From NCBI GenBank assembly GCA_947364365.1, contig CANASP010000004.1, forward strand, positions 62,001 to 126,000: a stretch of DNA of 64,000 bases, written 5' to 3'. The notes beneath the pieces were generated by a model. The model saw only the letters and a list, made by a program, of their open reading frames with translations. It made no database searches and had not been told where the DNA came from. Numbering within the stretch: the first letter of the stretch is position 1; every line of letters begins with the position of its first letter. This document shows positions 18,156-29,000 of this stretch, in pieces. Source of the stretch: an uncultured Alistipes sp. (GTDB taxonomy: Bacteria; Bacteroidota; Bacteroidia; Bacteroidales; Rikenellaceae). The translations under genes and the position numbers were made by a program.

Positions 18156-18983
18156 TCAGAGCTGTTCTTCGTCGTCCTTCTTATTGCGGTCGAGGAAGTT
18201 GCGGGCCTTCTCGACCATGCGCTCGACCTCCTTCAGGCGGCTCGATTCGGGGAACTCCTCGCGGAACGACAGCGCCGAGTCGAGCATCTGGAGGTAGCGG
18301 TCGGTCTGCTTGGCCTCCACCGAGTTGCTGGCCAGGCGGTAGCTCGCATCGACGATCAGGTACATGATCTCCTCGCGGTGTTTCGATTCGGGGAACTGCT
18401 TCAGGGCGTTCTTCAGCGCCCGGATCGCCGACTTGTAGCGCCCGATTTTATAATAGGTGTAGGCATTGATGTAGGCCTTGTCGTGGAGCCGCTGCACCAG
18501 CTCGTCGGTGATCTTCACGAAATCGTCGTGACGCTTGCTCTCAGGATAGTGGGCCTGGAAGTCCTCGATGGCCATCAGCGCCTGCGTGGTGGCCGTCTGG
18601 TCGCGCGTGGGACCGGGAGCCATATAGTAGAAGCAGAGGGCGTACATCCCCTCGGCATCCTCGATGAAGGCGCTGCGGCCGTATTTGCGGCGGAACTCGT
18701 CGAAGAGCTGCGAGGCGACGTCGAAGTCGCGTCCCTTGAACTTGCAGCGGGCATTGAAGAATGCCACGGAGTCTTCGCGCTCGGTGCCCTCGAAGTAGTG
18801 CTGCGCCCCCTCGAAGAGCGTCGAGGCGCGCTGCCACTTCTCCTTGTCGTAGTACTCCATCGCCTTGGCGTAGATCTGGTCGGGATCGCCGCCCTTGATC
18901 AGGGCGTTGATACCCGAGCACCCGCTCAACGCGAGCGCGAGGAGGATCGCGGCGGCGGCATGTCGGAAGATTTGCTTCATCAT
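18156..18983 (-). CDS. bamD: Outer membrane assembly lipoprotein BamD
   Basis: A component of the BAM complex that inserts beta-barrel proteins. The 275-residue lipoprotein has lipobox LSGC (Cys22) and TPR repeats, for example YDKEKWQRASTLFEGAQHYF and KIGRYKSAIRALKNALKQFP. The start is taken at the first of two adjacent ATGs (18983 or 18980); the longer frame to 19109 would run over the promoter. It is the first gene of the five-gene operon ending with recN. Confidence 0.94.
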   Translation of the reverse strand: MMKQIFRHAAAAILLALALSGCSGINALIKGGDPDQIYAKAMEYYDKEKWQRASTLFEGAQHYFEGTEREDSVAFFNARCKFKGRDFDVASQLFDEFRRKYGRSAFIEDAEGMYALCFYYMAPGPTRDQTATTQALMAIEDFQAHYPESKRHDDFVKITDELVQRLHDKAYINAYTYYKIGRYKSAIRALKNALKQFPESKHREEIMYLIVDASYRLASNSVEAKQTDRYLQMLDSALSFREEFPESSRLKEVERMVEKARNFLDRNKKDDEEQL

Positions 18984-19079
18984 CGGGTTGTTTTCGGCGC
19001 TCCCGCACTCCGGTCTTGCTGTCGGACACGACCGGCCCGAAAGCCGCCGCCCGGGCGCAACCCGTTTTGTGCGAGGAGG

Positions 19080-19110
19080 CAAAGTTACGCATAAATTAAC
19101 GATTTGCAAA
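19080..19110 (-). promoter_or_regulatory. bamD operon promoter
   Basis: TTTG (19107-19110), 19 bases, TAACTTTG (19080-19087) on the minus strand; it gives a leader of about 90 bases. Confidence 0.82.
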
Positions 19111-19153
19111 AAAAATTATTGTCCTCACGGCACGGTCGTTGCGCGGGAAAAGA

Positions 19154-19185
19154 TTTGGAAATTCGGAATATCTTTCCTAACTTTG
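19154..19185 (+). promoter_or_regulatory. greA promoter
   Basis: TTTG (19154-19157), 20 bases, TAACTTTG (19178-19185), divergent from the bamD promoter. Confidence 0.82.
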
Positions 19186-19248
19186 TCTTCACAACGACGG
19201 GGTTCTGGCCTTCCCGGGCCGGGATTCTTGTTTTTTATTGTTTTTCTT

Positions 19249-19725
19249 ATGGCAAAAGAGATTATTTATCTGACGGCCGACGGCTACAAAAAGCTCAAGG
19301 AGGAGCTCGACCACATGCGTTCGGTGGAGCGTCCGGCCATTTCGGCGGCCATCGCCGAAGCGCGCGACAAGGGCGACCTGTCGGAGAACGCCGAGTACGA
19401 CGCGGCCCGCGAGGCACAGGGACTGCTCGAAATGCGCATCGCCAAGCTCGAGGATACGATCGCCAATGCCCGCGTGATCGACGAGACCAAGATCGACAAG
19501 AGCAAGGTGCAGATCCTCAGCCGCGTGACGCTCGTCAACCACAACAACGGCAAGCAGGTGGTCTACACGATCGTCGCCGAGCACGAGGCCAATCTGCGCG
19601 AGGGCAAGCTCGCCATCGGCACGCCGATCGCCAAGGCGCTGCTGGGCCACAAGAAGGGCGATGTGGTCGAGGTGCAGGTTCCGGCCGGGCTCATCCGGTT
19701 CGAGATCGTCGACATCGACATCTGA
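19249..19725 (+). CDS. greA: Transcript cleavage factor GreA
   Basis: Rescues backtracked RNA polymerase by stimulating cleavage of the nascent RNA. The 158-residue protein has the N-terminal coiled coil with the acidic tip segment DKGDLSENAEYDAA, then the FKBP-like C-terminal domain (IGTPIAKALLGHKKGDVVEVQVP). ATG 19249 gives the exact family length. The gene is single and ends before a terminator. Confidence 0.97.
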   Translation: MAKEIIYLTADGYKKLKEELDHMRSVERPAISAAIAEARDKGDLSENAEYDAAREAQGLLEMRIAKLEDTIANARVIDETKIDKSKVQILSRVTLVNHNNGKQVVYTIVAEHEANLREGKLAIGTPIAKALLGHKKGDVVEVQVPAGLIRFEIVDIDI

Positions 19726-19817
19726 TCGCTCCGGCACCGCGCAGGCGGGCCGCGCGGCCCGTCGCTGCATGACGCGGCCGCAGACATACGCCTCCGGACA
19801 TCCGCCGGAGGAACGAC

Positions 19818-19844
19818 ACAGGACCGCCGGGCGGTCCTGTTTTT
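19818..19844 (+). terminator. greA terminator
   Basis: ACAGGACCGCC stem with GGCGGTCCTGT, then TTTT. Confidence 0.88.
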
Positions 19845-19940
19845 CATATCGGCCCGGCAGAGGCAGCCTGCCCCCGTAAACGCATCGCGGCCGGACCGCA
19901 CCCGCAGGTACGATCCGGCCGCTCCAGCATTTTCGGCCTA

Positions 19941-22900
19941 TCACTCGGCCACGAGTCTTACGAATACGTTTTCATAGGGAGCCAGCTCCATCGCCTCGGT
20001 CGGCGAACCCTTCACTCCGTCGAGAATATCCACGCGGGTAAAGGTGAGCGGCCGGCCCTTGCCGTCGACCAGACGCAGCGTAGCCCGCTCGCCCGCCGTC
20101 TCGCGCACGTTGACCACCAGCGCACCCCGCTCCTCGTGCGAGGGCACGCATCCGGTCACCAGCAGCGCCGGATCGTCGGTGCGGAACGCCGACCACTCGC
20201 GCGGCAGCTCGTTGGGCCGCTCGGCCGCCGGCACCACCCGCACGTAGAACGGGATGCGGTTGTCCCAGCCGAAGGCGGCGGCCGCCGCCTCCGAACGTCC
20301 CTCCTGCGAGGTCAGGGCGTAGCTCCACCGCAGCTCGCCCTCCTGCGAGGCGCGGAAATTGGTCGTCCAGTAGTTGTTGGTGATCCACGAGAAGAGGTGA
20401 GGCTTCTCGTAGTCGCGCGGCAGGCGGTAGGGATCGCGCAGCAGCTCGCCCATCAGGAAGAGGGGCATCTCGTCGCAGCTCACCAGCACCTGCGCCTCGT
20501 CGTTGCGCGCCGTGACGAAATTCTGCACCGTGTTCCACGACGCCGTACTGTTGGGCAGCTGGTTCTCGCCGGCCCGCAGCAGACCGCCCGGCACGTCGAA
20601 GGCCAACCGGCCCTTGTCCAACGCGAAGGGGAAGGCCACGTAGAGCGCCGACGGATCGGTCTCGGGCAGCCGCTTGAGCGCATAGCTCAGCTCGATCCGC
20701 TTCACACGGCCGTAGAGCCGCACCTCGACCTGCACGCCGAACCCTTCGTCGCAACCGTCGGCCTTGCCCGTAAAGCGGTAGCTGTCGTAGATCGGGCCCC
20801 GGTGCGCCTCCGTAAAGCGCACGTCGCGCAGCCCCGTTCGGGAGAATTTCTCGAAAACTTTGCGTTCCATCTGGTGACGGTCGCCCTGGAGCGACTCGTA
20901 GACCACGCCGCCCAGCGTCCATCCGGCCTCGGGATCGACCAGCTCCCGGCCCAGCTGCTTGTCGCGCAGCGAGCGGATGCCGCCCTTCTCGGTGTCGAAC
21001 TCGATGCGGTAGAAGTCGTTCTCGGCCACGCCGTCCACGGCGATCGCCTCGGGTTCGGCGGCACGCCCCTCGTCCAGCACGATTTCATAGGTGCGGTAGC
21101 CCATCGCCGGGATGCGGTCGGCCCACACGGCGTAGTAGCGGCCTTCGCGGCGCGAACGGATCGGCTGCACGGAGAGCGCCTCGCCCCGCTCGTCGACGAT
21201 GCGGAACGCGCGGTCCTGCGGGATCACCTCGAAATCGATATAGACCGTCGCCAGCGCCGACCGTTCGGCACCCGACGGGTTGAAGACCGTCATCGTCGGA
21301 CGCGTCGAGCGCCACAGACGCCCCTGGAGCCGTCCGGCGGCCGTCTCGTAGAGCATCTGCGTGCTCTTGAGCGCCTCCCAGACATAGGAGCCCTTCTCGG
21401 CCCACTGCACCTGCGAATTCTCGCACAGCGGATCCCAGATGCTCTCCGCCGCGCCGAACGTGTGCTCGTCGTAGAAGAGCAGGTTCTCGCGGATGCGCCG
21501 CACCTCGTCGTCGAGCCCCGCGACACCCTCGTCGCCCTGGCGCACGGCCATCGACAGGAGGCTCTCCACCGCCGTCATGTCCGACTGCGTCTTGCGCGAG
21601 GCGGCCGTCTCGCGTGCCGCCGAGCCGAAGCCGTCGGTCCACCAGTCGGGGTAGGCCACGCGATAGACGGGCAGCTTGTCGCCGTATTCGGTGTCGATGC
21701 GCTCCAGGAACTCGTGCGCCGTCGCGCTGCGCAGCTTGGGCCACGCATAGCGGTCGTTCCACCAGCGGATCAGGTCGCACTCCTTCATCGACGGGGGCGA
21801 GTTATCGGTGAAATAACCCGAGTACTGCACCGCGATGAGCGGGAAGTCGTAGCCGCGGCGCTTGAGGCTCTCGATGTAGGAGAAGACCCCCTGCTCCATG
21901 CCCGTGCGGTCGCCGCGGTCGATGCCCCAGCCGTTGCCCGTGTTGTAATGGTCGGCACGGAACGAGAGGAGGCTCTTGCCCGAGGGCGACTCCCAACGGT
22001 AGAGCGTCGGCCGGTCGAACGGAATCCCCGCACGGTGGCTGTTGGAACCGATCGTCAGGTATTTCACGCCCAGGTCGGGCAGGTAGTCGGCCAAGCACCA
22101 CGCCACGCCGTTCACGTCGTTCTGCATGGCCGTCGTCACGGGAATATCCAGCGCGCGGAAGCGGGTCAACGGCTCGAGGAAGGTGCGGTAGTTGCCCTCG
22201 CCCGAGAGCTCCGACATGTTGAAGAACATCGCCGTCACCTCGATACGGCCCTTGTTCACGTAGTCGAGGAACTTCTTCACCTGCTCCTCGGGGCGGATGC
22301 GCAGCCACTCGCGCACGGCCCACGACGCCTCGCACGTCCAGCGGAAGCGCGCGTCGTCGGGATAGCCGGCCGTCGCGTCGCAATACTCCAGCGCGTAGTC
22401 GATATAGCGCAGGTGCTCGGTCAGGATCTCGGTCTGCGGCTTGGTGTAGCCGATGTCGGTGTGGGTGTGCTGCACCAGGTAGATCGTCCACTTGTCGACG
22501 GGCTTGATCTCCGTCTCGGCCGACTGCTCCACGCCGCGCGAGGAGAGCGTGAAACGCACCTTGCGCCCCTCCATCCCCTCGGGGATCGCCGCGTCGACGC
22601 GCGACATGCCGGGCTGCAACGTCACATCGCCGCCCCGCTTCCCGTCGTAGCTCCACGTCGCCTTCACGGGCTTGCCGCTCCAGTTGGCCGCACGCAGCGT
22701 CACCGGATGGAGCACCTCGTCGTGGCTCCGGCCGTAGACCAGCGCGGGCTGCGACTCGGCTGCGAAAAGCGTCACGCCGCCCTTCGACGCGCAGGGGGCC
22801 ACCGCCTCGGAGGCGTCGAGCCGCAGGGCGTCGAGCACCATCCAGCTGCCCGCTACCGTGCGGATCGACAGCACGTTGTCGCCGTCGCGCAGATGTCCGG

Positions 22901-23399
22901 CCGGGATCTCGGCCTCGAAATAGAGCCCCTTCGAGGTCGTCTTCCCGTCGTCGAGGTAGTTCTGGTTCGCCCCCTTGGGAGCCTGCACGCGGGTCACGTA
23001 GTCGTTGAGCCGCACCTCCACCGAGGGAGCCGAAGAGTTGTGCGCCTCGACCAGGTCGACACGCAGACGCAGCGTCGTCGACGCCTGCGGCCGCTGCACG
23101 CCGAAGCGCACCAGCACGCCGCCCTCGGGGCTTCCGGCCCAGCTGTCGGACGGACCGGGGATCACATAGGGGATGTCCGTCGTCTTACTGCGCCCCACCG
23201 TGTAGAGCGCCGTCGCCTCGGGGAAATGCTTCGTCACTTCGCCGTAGGGACCGCTGTTCAGCGCGAATTCCGCCGCCGAACCGTCCTTCCGCCCGATCTC
23301 CCACACCGTCGCCTCCGGCCCCGCCGCGAGGGCGGGGGGAGCGACGAGCGCCGCCAGGGCACCGACCAACCAACCTAACTTATTCGTTTTCATATTCAT
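19941..23399 (-). CDS. Glycoside hydrolase family 38 mannosidase
   Basis: A 1152-residue exported enzyme. The signal peptide (residues 1-26) is followed by a beta-sandwich domain (about 27-200) of the kind that flanks polysaccharide lyase family 4 enzymes. The GH38 catalytic domain follows from about residue 300, opening with LVQHTHTDIGYTKPQ, where the His and Asp match the zinc-binding HxD of the family; the Asp in QNDVNGVAW is the likely nucleophile by position. A long C-terminal beta region completes it. It would release alpha-linked mannose. It is the last gene after SusC, SusD and the LamG lipoprotein. Start ATG 23399 or 23393. Confidence 0.88.
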   Translation of the reverse strand: MNMKTNKLGWLVGALAALVAPPALAAGPEATVWEIGRKDGSAAEFALNSGPYGEVTKHFPEATALYTVGRSKTTDIPYVIPGPSDSWAGSPEGGVLVRFGVQRPQASTTLRLRVDLVEAHNSSAPSVEVRLNDYVTRVQAPKGANQNYLDDGKTTSKGLYFEAEIPAGHLRDGDNVLSIRTVAGSWMVLDALRLDASEAVAPCASKGGVTLFAAESQPALVYGRSHDEVLHPVTLRAANWSGKPVKATWSYDGKRGGDVTLQPGMSRVDAAIPEGMEGRKVRFTLSSRGVEQSAETEIKPVDKWTIYLVQHTHTDIGYTKPQTEILTEHLRYIDYALEYCDATAGYPDDARFRWTCEASWAVREWLRIRPEEQVKKFLDYVNKGRIEVTAMFFNMSELSGEGNYRTFLEPLTRFRALDIPVTTAMQNDVNGVAWCLADYLPDLGVKYLTIGSNSHRAGIPFDRPTLYRWESPSGKSLLSFRADHYNTGNGWGIDRGDRTGMEQGVFSYIESLKRRGYDFPLIAVQYSGYFTDNSPPSMKECDLIRWWNDRYAWPKLRSATAHEFLERIDTEYGDKLPVYRVAYPDWWTDGFGSAARETAASRKTQSDMTAVESLLSMAVRQGDEGVAGLDDEVRRIRENLLFYDEHTFGAAESIWDPLCENSQVQWAEKGSYVWEALKSTQMLYETAAGRLQGRLWRSTRPTMTVFNPSGAERSALATVYIDFEVIPQDRAFRIVDERGEALSVQPIRSRREGRYYAVWADRIPAMGYRTYEIVLDEGRAAEPEAIAVDGVAENDFYRIEFDTEKGGIRSLRDKQLGRELVDPEAGWTLGGVVYESLQGDRHQMERKVFEKFSRTGLRDVRFTEAHRGPIYDSYRFTGKADGCDEGFGVQVEVRLYGRVKRIELSYALKRLPETDPSALYVAFPFALDKGRLAFDVPGGLLRAGENQLPNSTASWNTVQNFVTARNDEAQVLVSCDEMPLFLMGELLRDPYRLPRDYEKPHLFSWITNNYWTTNFRASQEGELRWSYALTSQEGRSEAAAAAFGWDNRIPFYVRVVPAAERPNELPREWSAFRTDDPALLVTGCVPSHEERGALVVNVRETAGERATLRLVDGKGRPLTFTRVDILDGVKGSPTEAMELAPYENVFVRLVAE

Positions 23400-23413
23400 T
23401 CTGCTTTACAGGA

Positions 23414-24340
23414 TTATTCGGCCTCTTGCCATACCACGTCGGTCAGCCGCGCCACATGCCGGCCCGACTTGTCGGTGATCTCCGTTCCGACGTTGAGCGT
23501 CAGCGGCCAGTAGGCCTTCAGCCCCTCTTCCTCGCCCGTGAAGGCGCAGGCGGTATCGGCGGCCACCTCGTCGGCCGTGCGTACGTCGGCCCAGATCGAG
23601 ACGTGCTGGATGTTGCCGCGCATGTAGCGGTTCGAATAGGAGGGCGCCGTGCCGAGCTGGAGGTTGATCGAGGGGGTGAATGCCAGCGTCCCGCATTTAT
23701 TCCGGCCCTTCGACTCGCCGTCGACGAACAGTTCGATATGCGAACCGGCCTTGTAGACCACCGCCACATGATACCAGGTGTCGAGCTGCATGGGCGAGAA
23801 TGCCACCCCGCACCAGCCGCCGTCGTTGATATAGAACTGGAGCGTATTGCCGTTGTTGCGCAGCATGAAGCCGCCCGAGCCGCCCTCGCACGAGATGACG
23901 TTCTGGTCGCCCGCGGCGAACTCGTCGAAACGGACGCAGCACTCGATGGTGAACTCTTCGCCCATGTCCCAGCCGCCCACGGGGCCGAGATTCATCCTCG
24001 ATCCTTCGTTGAAATAGGGCGTGCCGGCCTTGACCTTATTGGTCACGAAGACCTCGATGGCCGTTTCGAGCAGCTTGCAGGCATTCTCGTAGGCCTCGTC
24101 CGTTTCGGAATGCTTCATGATAAAATAGGCCTGGTCGACGCGCGCCTGGAGCGTCGCCTTCGAACCGGGGGCGATATTGCCCTCCTCGACCCCTTCGACC
24201 GACTCGGCCAGCAACGCCTCGGCCTGACGCACCAAAGCCATCAGCGCCTCCTGACCGGCAGGGACCGTCTCGTCGCTGCACGACGCGCAGAGGAGCACGG
24301 CGCAGCACAGCATTGCAAATCGTTTCAATATCGTTTTCAT
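23414..24340 (-). CDS. LamG/concanavalin-like surface lipoprotein
   Basis: A 308-residue exported protein with a lipoprotein-like signal (CASC near residue 21). A helical segment (about 25-100) is followed by a LamG_3/concanavalin-like sandwich (about 105-305): FTIECCVRFDEF, LDTWYHVAVVYKAGSHIELFVDGE and GNIQHVSIWADVRTADEV. Such proteins at this position in polysaccharide loci usually act as surface glycan-binding proteins. It lies between SusD and the GH38 gene, 21 bases after SusD. Confidence 0.85.
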   Translation of the reverse strand: MKTILKRFAMLCCAVLLCASCSDETVPAGQEALMALVRQAEALLAESVEGVEEGNIAPGSKATLQARVDQAYFIMKHSETDEAYENACKLLETAIEVFVTNKVKAGTPYFNEGSRMNLGPVGGWDMGEEFTIECCVRFDEFAAGDQNVISCEGGSGGFMLRNNGNTLQFYINDGGWCGVAFSPMQLDTWYHVAVVYKAGSHIELFVDGESKGRNKCGTLAFTPSINLQLGTAPSYSNRYMRGNIQHVSIWADVRTADEVAADTACAFTGEEEGLKAYWPLTLNVGTEITDKSGRHVARLTDVVWQEAE

Positions 24341-24361
24341 TGTCGCTTGATTCGTTAAAGA

Positions 24362-26053
24362 TTAGTAACCTTCGTTCTGGCCCAGCGTCGTCCAGTCGGG
24401 CATGCCGTCGAACTGCGCCTGCGGAATGGGGCGCACGATGTGGTAAGCCTCGATATTGGGGGCCGCATCGGGATTGTGGTCCTTGATGTGCTCGATCATG
24501 TTCAGATCGCCCGCACGGTGGAAGCGCTTCAGATCGAGCCAGCGCTGCCACTCGCAGCCCAGCTCGCGGGCGCGCTCGGCGAGGATGAAGTCCGCGGTGA
24601 TATCGGCCTCGGTAACGGCCATCTCCGCCTCGTAGCCCGGCACGACGGCGCGGCTGCGCAGGTCGGTGATATCGCGCACCGCACCGGCCAGATCGGGCTG
24701 GGTCGTGCTGCGCATGCGCGCCTCGGCACGGATCAGATAGAGCTCGGCCAGACGGATCACCGGATAGGGACGGTCCGAGAGGCTCGACTGGGCGCTGGTA
24801 CGCGTGTGGTCGTCGAACTTCTTGATGCCGATGAACATGTTGCGCACCTTGGGCTGGCCCGCACCGTTGTCGGCATAGAGATCCGACATCTCGAAGAGCT
24901 TGTAGGTCTTCTTCATACGCTCGCGTTCGGCCGCGCCGAGCGCGTCGACGCTGATGTAGATCGACGTGTCGACATGATAACGCCACTGGTTGAGCGGATG
25001 CGCATCGCGCAACGAGGCGGGGACATCGGCCTGGTCCGTCTCGACGTTGTAGAGCCATACGGTCTGGTGCAGATCGGTCCAGCGGCGGTCGGCCTTGTGG
25101 TCGAACAGGCTCACGTAATAGGGAGTGGGCAGACCCCAGCCGCCGTTGTCGTAGCCCGTGTAGCGCAGCTCGGGCACCACGTAGTCGGAATAGAGACCGA
25201 TGTTGGGCGAGAAGAACTGGGGCTGCCAGTTGGTGACGCCGCGGTTGTAGGCGTTGTCGTTGGACCAGGCCGTAGCCCAGATGAACTCGTTGTTGGTCTT
25301 GTCGTCGGCCCAGAGATCCGTGAGCGAGGGGCTGAGCTCCAGCCCGTAGTGGTCGATCACCTCCGAAGCCATCGCAGCGGCCTCGTCGTACTTCTCGGCG
25401 TAAAGATACATGCGGGCCAGCAGCGCCTTGGCCGTGGGCATGTCGATACGCCCCATCTCGGTCGAACGGGTATCGGGCAGCAGCCGGATCGCCTCCAGGA
25501 GCGAAGCCTCGATCTCGCGGTAGAAGTCGGCGCGGGGCGAGCGGCGCGCCTCGGCGCCCTCGATCTCGTCGGTGGTCATCGGAAGATAGGTATCGCCCCA
25601 CATCTCGGTGATGATCCACAGGAAGAGGGCGCGCATCGTGTGCATCTCGGCCTTCATCTGGTCCTTATCGCCTTCGTCGGCGAAGGGGGTGGTGTCGATC
25701 ATCTCGAAGAACTGGTTGATATTGGCCAGCGCCTTGTAGCAGTGATTCCACAGCCAGTTGACCTTGTAGGTGCTGGCGCTCAGGCCGCGGTAATCGCACA
25801 TGGCCGCATCGTCGTTGGCCGCCGCGCGCATGAAGAGGTCGGAGCTGCACTCGGCCATCATGAAGAAGTCGGAGCCGCCGCCGTAAATGTTGTTGATCTT
25901 GGTGTAGCCCTGGTATACCAGCGCCTTGATGCCGTTCTCCTCGTTGAAAACGTCGGTCGTCGAACCGTACGACTCCTCGGCAAGGAAACTTTCGCAGGAG
26001 GTCAGCATCCCGGCCGAAACCGCCGCCGCGAGCAGGATGAATATCTTTTTCAT
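24362..26053 (-). CDS. SusD/RagB family nutrient-binding lipoprotein
   Basis: A 563-residue surface lipoprotein (lipobox LTSC, Cys20) that caps its SusC partner and hands over glycan. Family features: the N-terminal Leu-rich approach to TKINNIYGG, TPR-like helices with LWNHCYKALANINQF, AEMHTMRALFLWI, the central MPTAKALLARMYLYAEKYDEAA, and the C-terminal PVIRLAELYLIRAEARMR with ELGCEWQRWLDLKRF. It follows SusC after 20 bases in the same operon. Confidence 0.97.
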   Translation of the reverse strand: MKKIFILLAAAVSAGMLTSCESFLAEESYGSTTDVFNEENGIKALVYQGYTKINNIYGGGSDFFMMAECSSDLFMRAAANDDAAMCDYRGLSASTYKVNWLWNHCYKALANINQFFEMIDTTPFADEGDKDQMKAEMHTMRALFLWIITEMWGDTYLPMTTDEIEGAEARRSPRADFYREIEASLLEAIRLLPDTRSTEMGRIDMPTAKALLARMYLYAEKYDEAAAMASEVIDHYGLELSPSLTDLWADDKTNNEFIWATAWSNDNAYNRGVTNWQPQFFSPNIGLYSDYVVPELRYTGYDNGGWGLPTPYYVSLFDHKADRRWTDLHQTVWLYNVETDQADVPASLRDAHPLNQWRYHVDTSIYISVDALGAAERERMKKTYKLFEMSDLYADNGAGQPKVRNMFIGIKKFDDHTRTSAQSSLSDRPYPVIRLAELYLIRAEARMRSTTQPDLAGAVRDITDLRSRAVVPGYEAEMAVTEADITADFILAERARELGCEWQRWLDLKRFHRAGDLNMIEHIKDHNPDAAPNIEAYHIVRPIPQAQFDGMPDWTTLGQNEGY

Positions 26054-26073
26054 AGTCGATTTTCAGTTTTAGA

Positions 26074-29000
26074 TTAGAACTGTACGTTGGCGCCGAACAG
26101 GTAGAACGACGACCACCACTGGATACCGCCGTCGGCACGCAGCTGGCTGTACTTCCACGGCGAATTCATCGTCACGTAGAAGCGCGCCTTCTTCACCACG
26201 CGGCCCATCCACTTCGAGGGAAGCGTGTAACCGACGGTCACGTTGCGCAGCTCGACCCAGTTGTTGTCGTAATAGCCCGTCACGTCGGCGTAGCGCGTCT
26301 CCTTGCCGTAGAGCGGACGCGGGTGACGGTTCGACGGATGCTCGGGGGTCCAGTAGTCGACCTTGTAGGTGTTCGACTGGCCCATCACGCTGGCCCAGCC
26401 GCTCGACGAGGCCCCTTCGTTCGCCAGGGCGCCGAACTCGCCGTAGACATCGACCGAGAAGTCGAGGTTCTTCCAGCGACCCGAGATCTGAAGGCCACCC
26501 ATCCAGTCGGGACGCGTCGTGCCGAGAATCATGCGGTCGTCGGTGGGCGAAATCTTGCCGTCGCCGTTCAGGTCGGCCACCTTCACGTCGCCGGGCTCCT
26601 GACCGTAAAGAGCGGCCAGATCGGCCTCGTTCTCCTGCCAGATACCCACGAACTTGTAATTGTAGTGGACGCCGCTCACGGGATAGCCTACGAACAGACC
26701 GTTCGTGAGGTCCATCATCATGTCGGGCTCCTGCAGACGCACCAGCTCCTCCTTGTTGCGATAATAGGAGAGATTGACGTTCAACGAGAAGTCCTTGGTC
26801 TCGACCGGCACGGTCGCGAGGCTCACCTCCCAGCCGCGGTTGCGCGTGTCGCCGATGTTGGTCCACATGCGGTTGAAACCGGTGGTATAGGGGAGCGTCT
26901 TCGAATAGAGCAGGTCGTAGCTCTTCGAGTCGTAGTACTCCACCGTACCGTGGATGCGGCCCCGCAGGAAACCGAAGTCCAGACCGATGTCGAGCATCTT
27001 GTTGCGCTCCCACTTCAGATCGGGGGCAGGACGCACCTCGGGCTCCAGACCGGGACGATGGATCGAGCCGTCGAAACCGAAGTTGGCATAGACACCGTAG
27101 ACCTGGCCCAGCGTCGAATAGGGCGAGATGGCGTAGTTGCCCGTCATACCGTAGGTGGCGCGCAGCTTGAGGTTGGTCAGCCAGTCGACATCCTTGAGGA
27201 ACGCCTCCTCGGAGATGCGCCATGCGGCGGCCACCGAGGGGAACGTCGCCCACTTGTGGCCGGGCGAGAGCTGCGAGGCGCCGTCCTCGCGGACAGAGGC
27301 CGAAATGATGTAGCGGTCGTCGTAGGAGTACTGCACGCGGCCCACCACCGAGACCATCTGGCTGCGGATGAAGGCGGACGAGAGGGTCTTCGAGTCGTTC
27401 AGACGGCCCATGTTATACCAGAGGTAGACGGGCGACTCCTGGTCCTTGCCCGACATCGAGGCATTGACCGTCTGCCGGTTCTGCATCTCGTACACGAGCG
27501 TGGCGTCGATGTTGTGCTTGCCGAACGTGCGCTTGTAATTCAGGATGTTGTTCCATGCCCAGTCGGCCTTGCGGTTGTTGTGCATGAACGCGTAGTTCAG
27601 GCCGTCGGTATAGCTCGACGAACGGTTGTCGCGGTACTCGCCCTTGGCCGAGAAGGCGGGGCTGTAGGCGAAGTTGGTGTTGAACGTGAGACCCTTGGCC
27701 AGATCGACCTGAGCGAAGAAGCGCGTGAAGATCTTCCACTCCTCGGTCTTGCTCTTGTAGTAATCGTCGTTCTCGTTCAGATAGGGGTTCTTGCGCTTCG
27801 TGTCGCCCGTCGGATACTCGATGTAATTCCCGTTCTCGTCCTTGGTCGGCACCAGCGGCGACATCTGCAGGATGCTGTCGAACATGTCGGGCTTGTAGCG
27901 CGAGTTGATATAATACATGCGGTTCGAGACGCCGATCTTAAGGAACGGCAGCACCTGATGCGACAGGTCGGTGGTCAGGTGGAAGCGGTCGCTGCCCTGG
28001 TTCTTGTAGCTGCTGTCCTCGTTCTTGTAGTTGAAGGCGATCTTGTACGAGGTCTTTTCATTGGCGGCCGATATGGTCAGCGAATGGCTCGTCCACAGAC
28101 GCTTGCGGTTGAAATACTCCTTCATCCAGTCGTTCTCGTAGCTGCCCAGGTTGGCCAGCTCGACGCTCGAGAAGATGTTGTTGTCGTCGGCGACGCTCGA
28201 CCACGAACCCACGTTGGCGGCGGCCGTGCGCTTGAAATCGACATACTCGTCGGCGCTCATCGTATCGAAGGTACCCCAGTTGTTCACGCCCACGCCTACG
28301 AAGCCGTCGTAGTTCACCGTGGCCTTGCCCTGCTTGGCACGCTTGGTCGTGATGAGGATCACGCCGTTGGCACCGCGCGCACCGTAGATCGCCGTCGACG
28401 AGGCGTCCTTCAGCACGTCGATCGACTCGATGTCGCCCGGGTTGATCGAGGCGAGTGTCTCGTCGTAGGGAATGCCGTCGAGGATGATGAGCGGGTCGTT
28501 GCTCGCGTTGCGCGAACGCGTACCGCGGATACGGATCGAGCCGCCGTCCATGCGGATACCCGCCACACCCACCAGCGAGGAGGTGATGTCGTAGGCCGGA
28601 ATGCGGGCGATCTGCTCGGACGAGATCGAGGCCACCGAACCGGTGATGTCCTTACGCTTCATCGTCGAGTAACCCGTCACCACGACATCCTCCAGGCCGA
28701 TCGCGTCGTCCTGAAGCACCACGTCGAAATCGGTCTTGTTGCCCGCAGCCATCGTCTGCGAGAGCATGCCGAGGCATCCCACGGAGAGCATGTCGCCCGA
28801 CTTCACGCCGTCGAGCACCGCCTTTCCGTCGGCATCGGTCACCGCGCCGCGGGTCGAACCCACGACCGTCACCGTAGCGCCCACCACGGGCTCGCCTTTG
28901 GTGTCCTTCACGACGAACGACACGCGCCGCGCGGCCGGAGCCGGCGTCTCGTGCAACATCGTCCCGTTAGACGACGCCTCCGCTGCGGAGGCCATCCCTT

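Noticed and set aside
20136..23378. 1080-codon open frame on the plus strand opposite the GH38 gene
   Set aside because: It is the antisense shadow of a GC-rich gene: Arg/His/Val-rich, no family motif, no promoter. The same applies to the long frames opposite SusC, groEL, lysC, POP and the TonB receptor.
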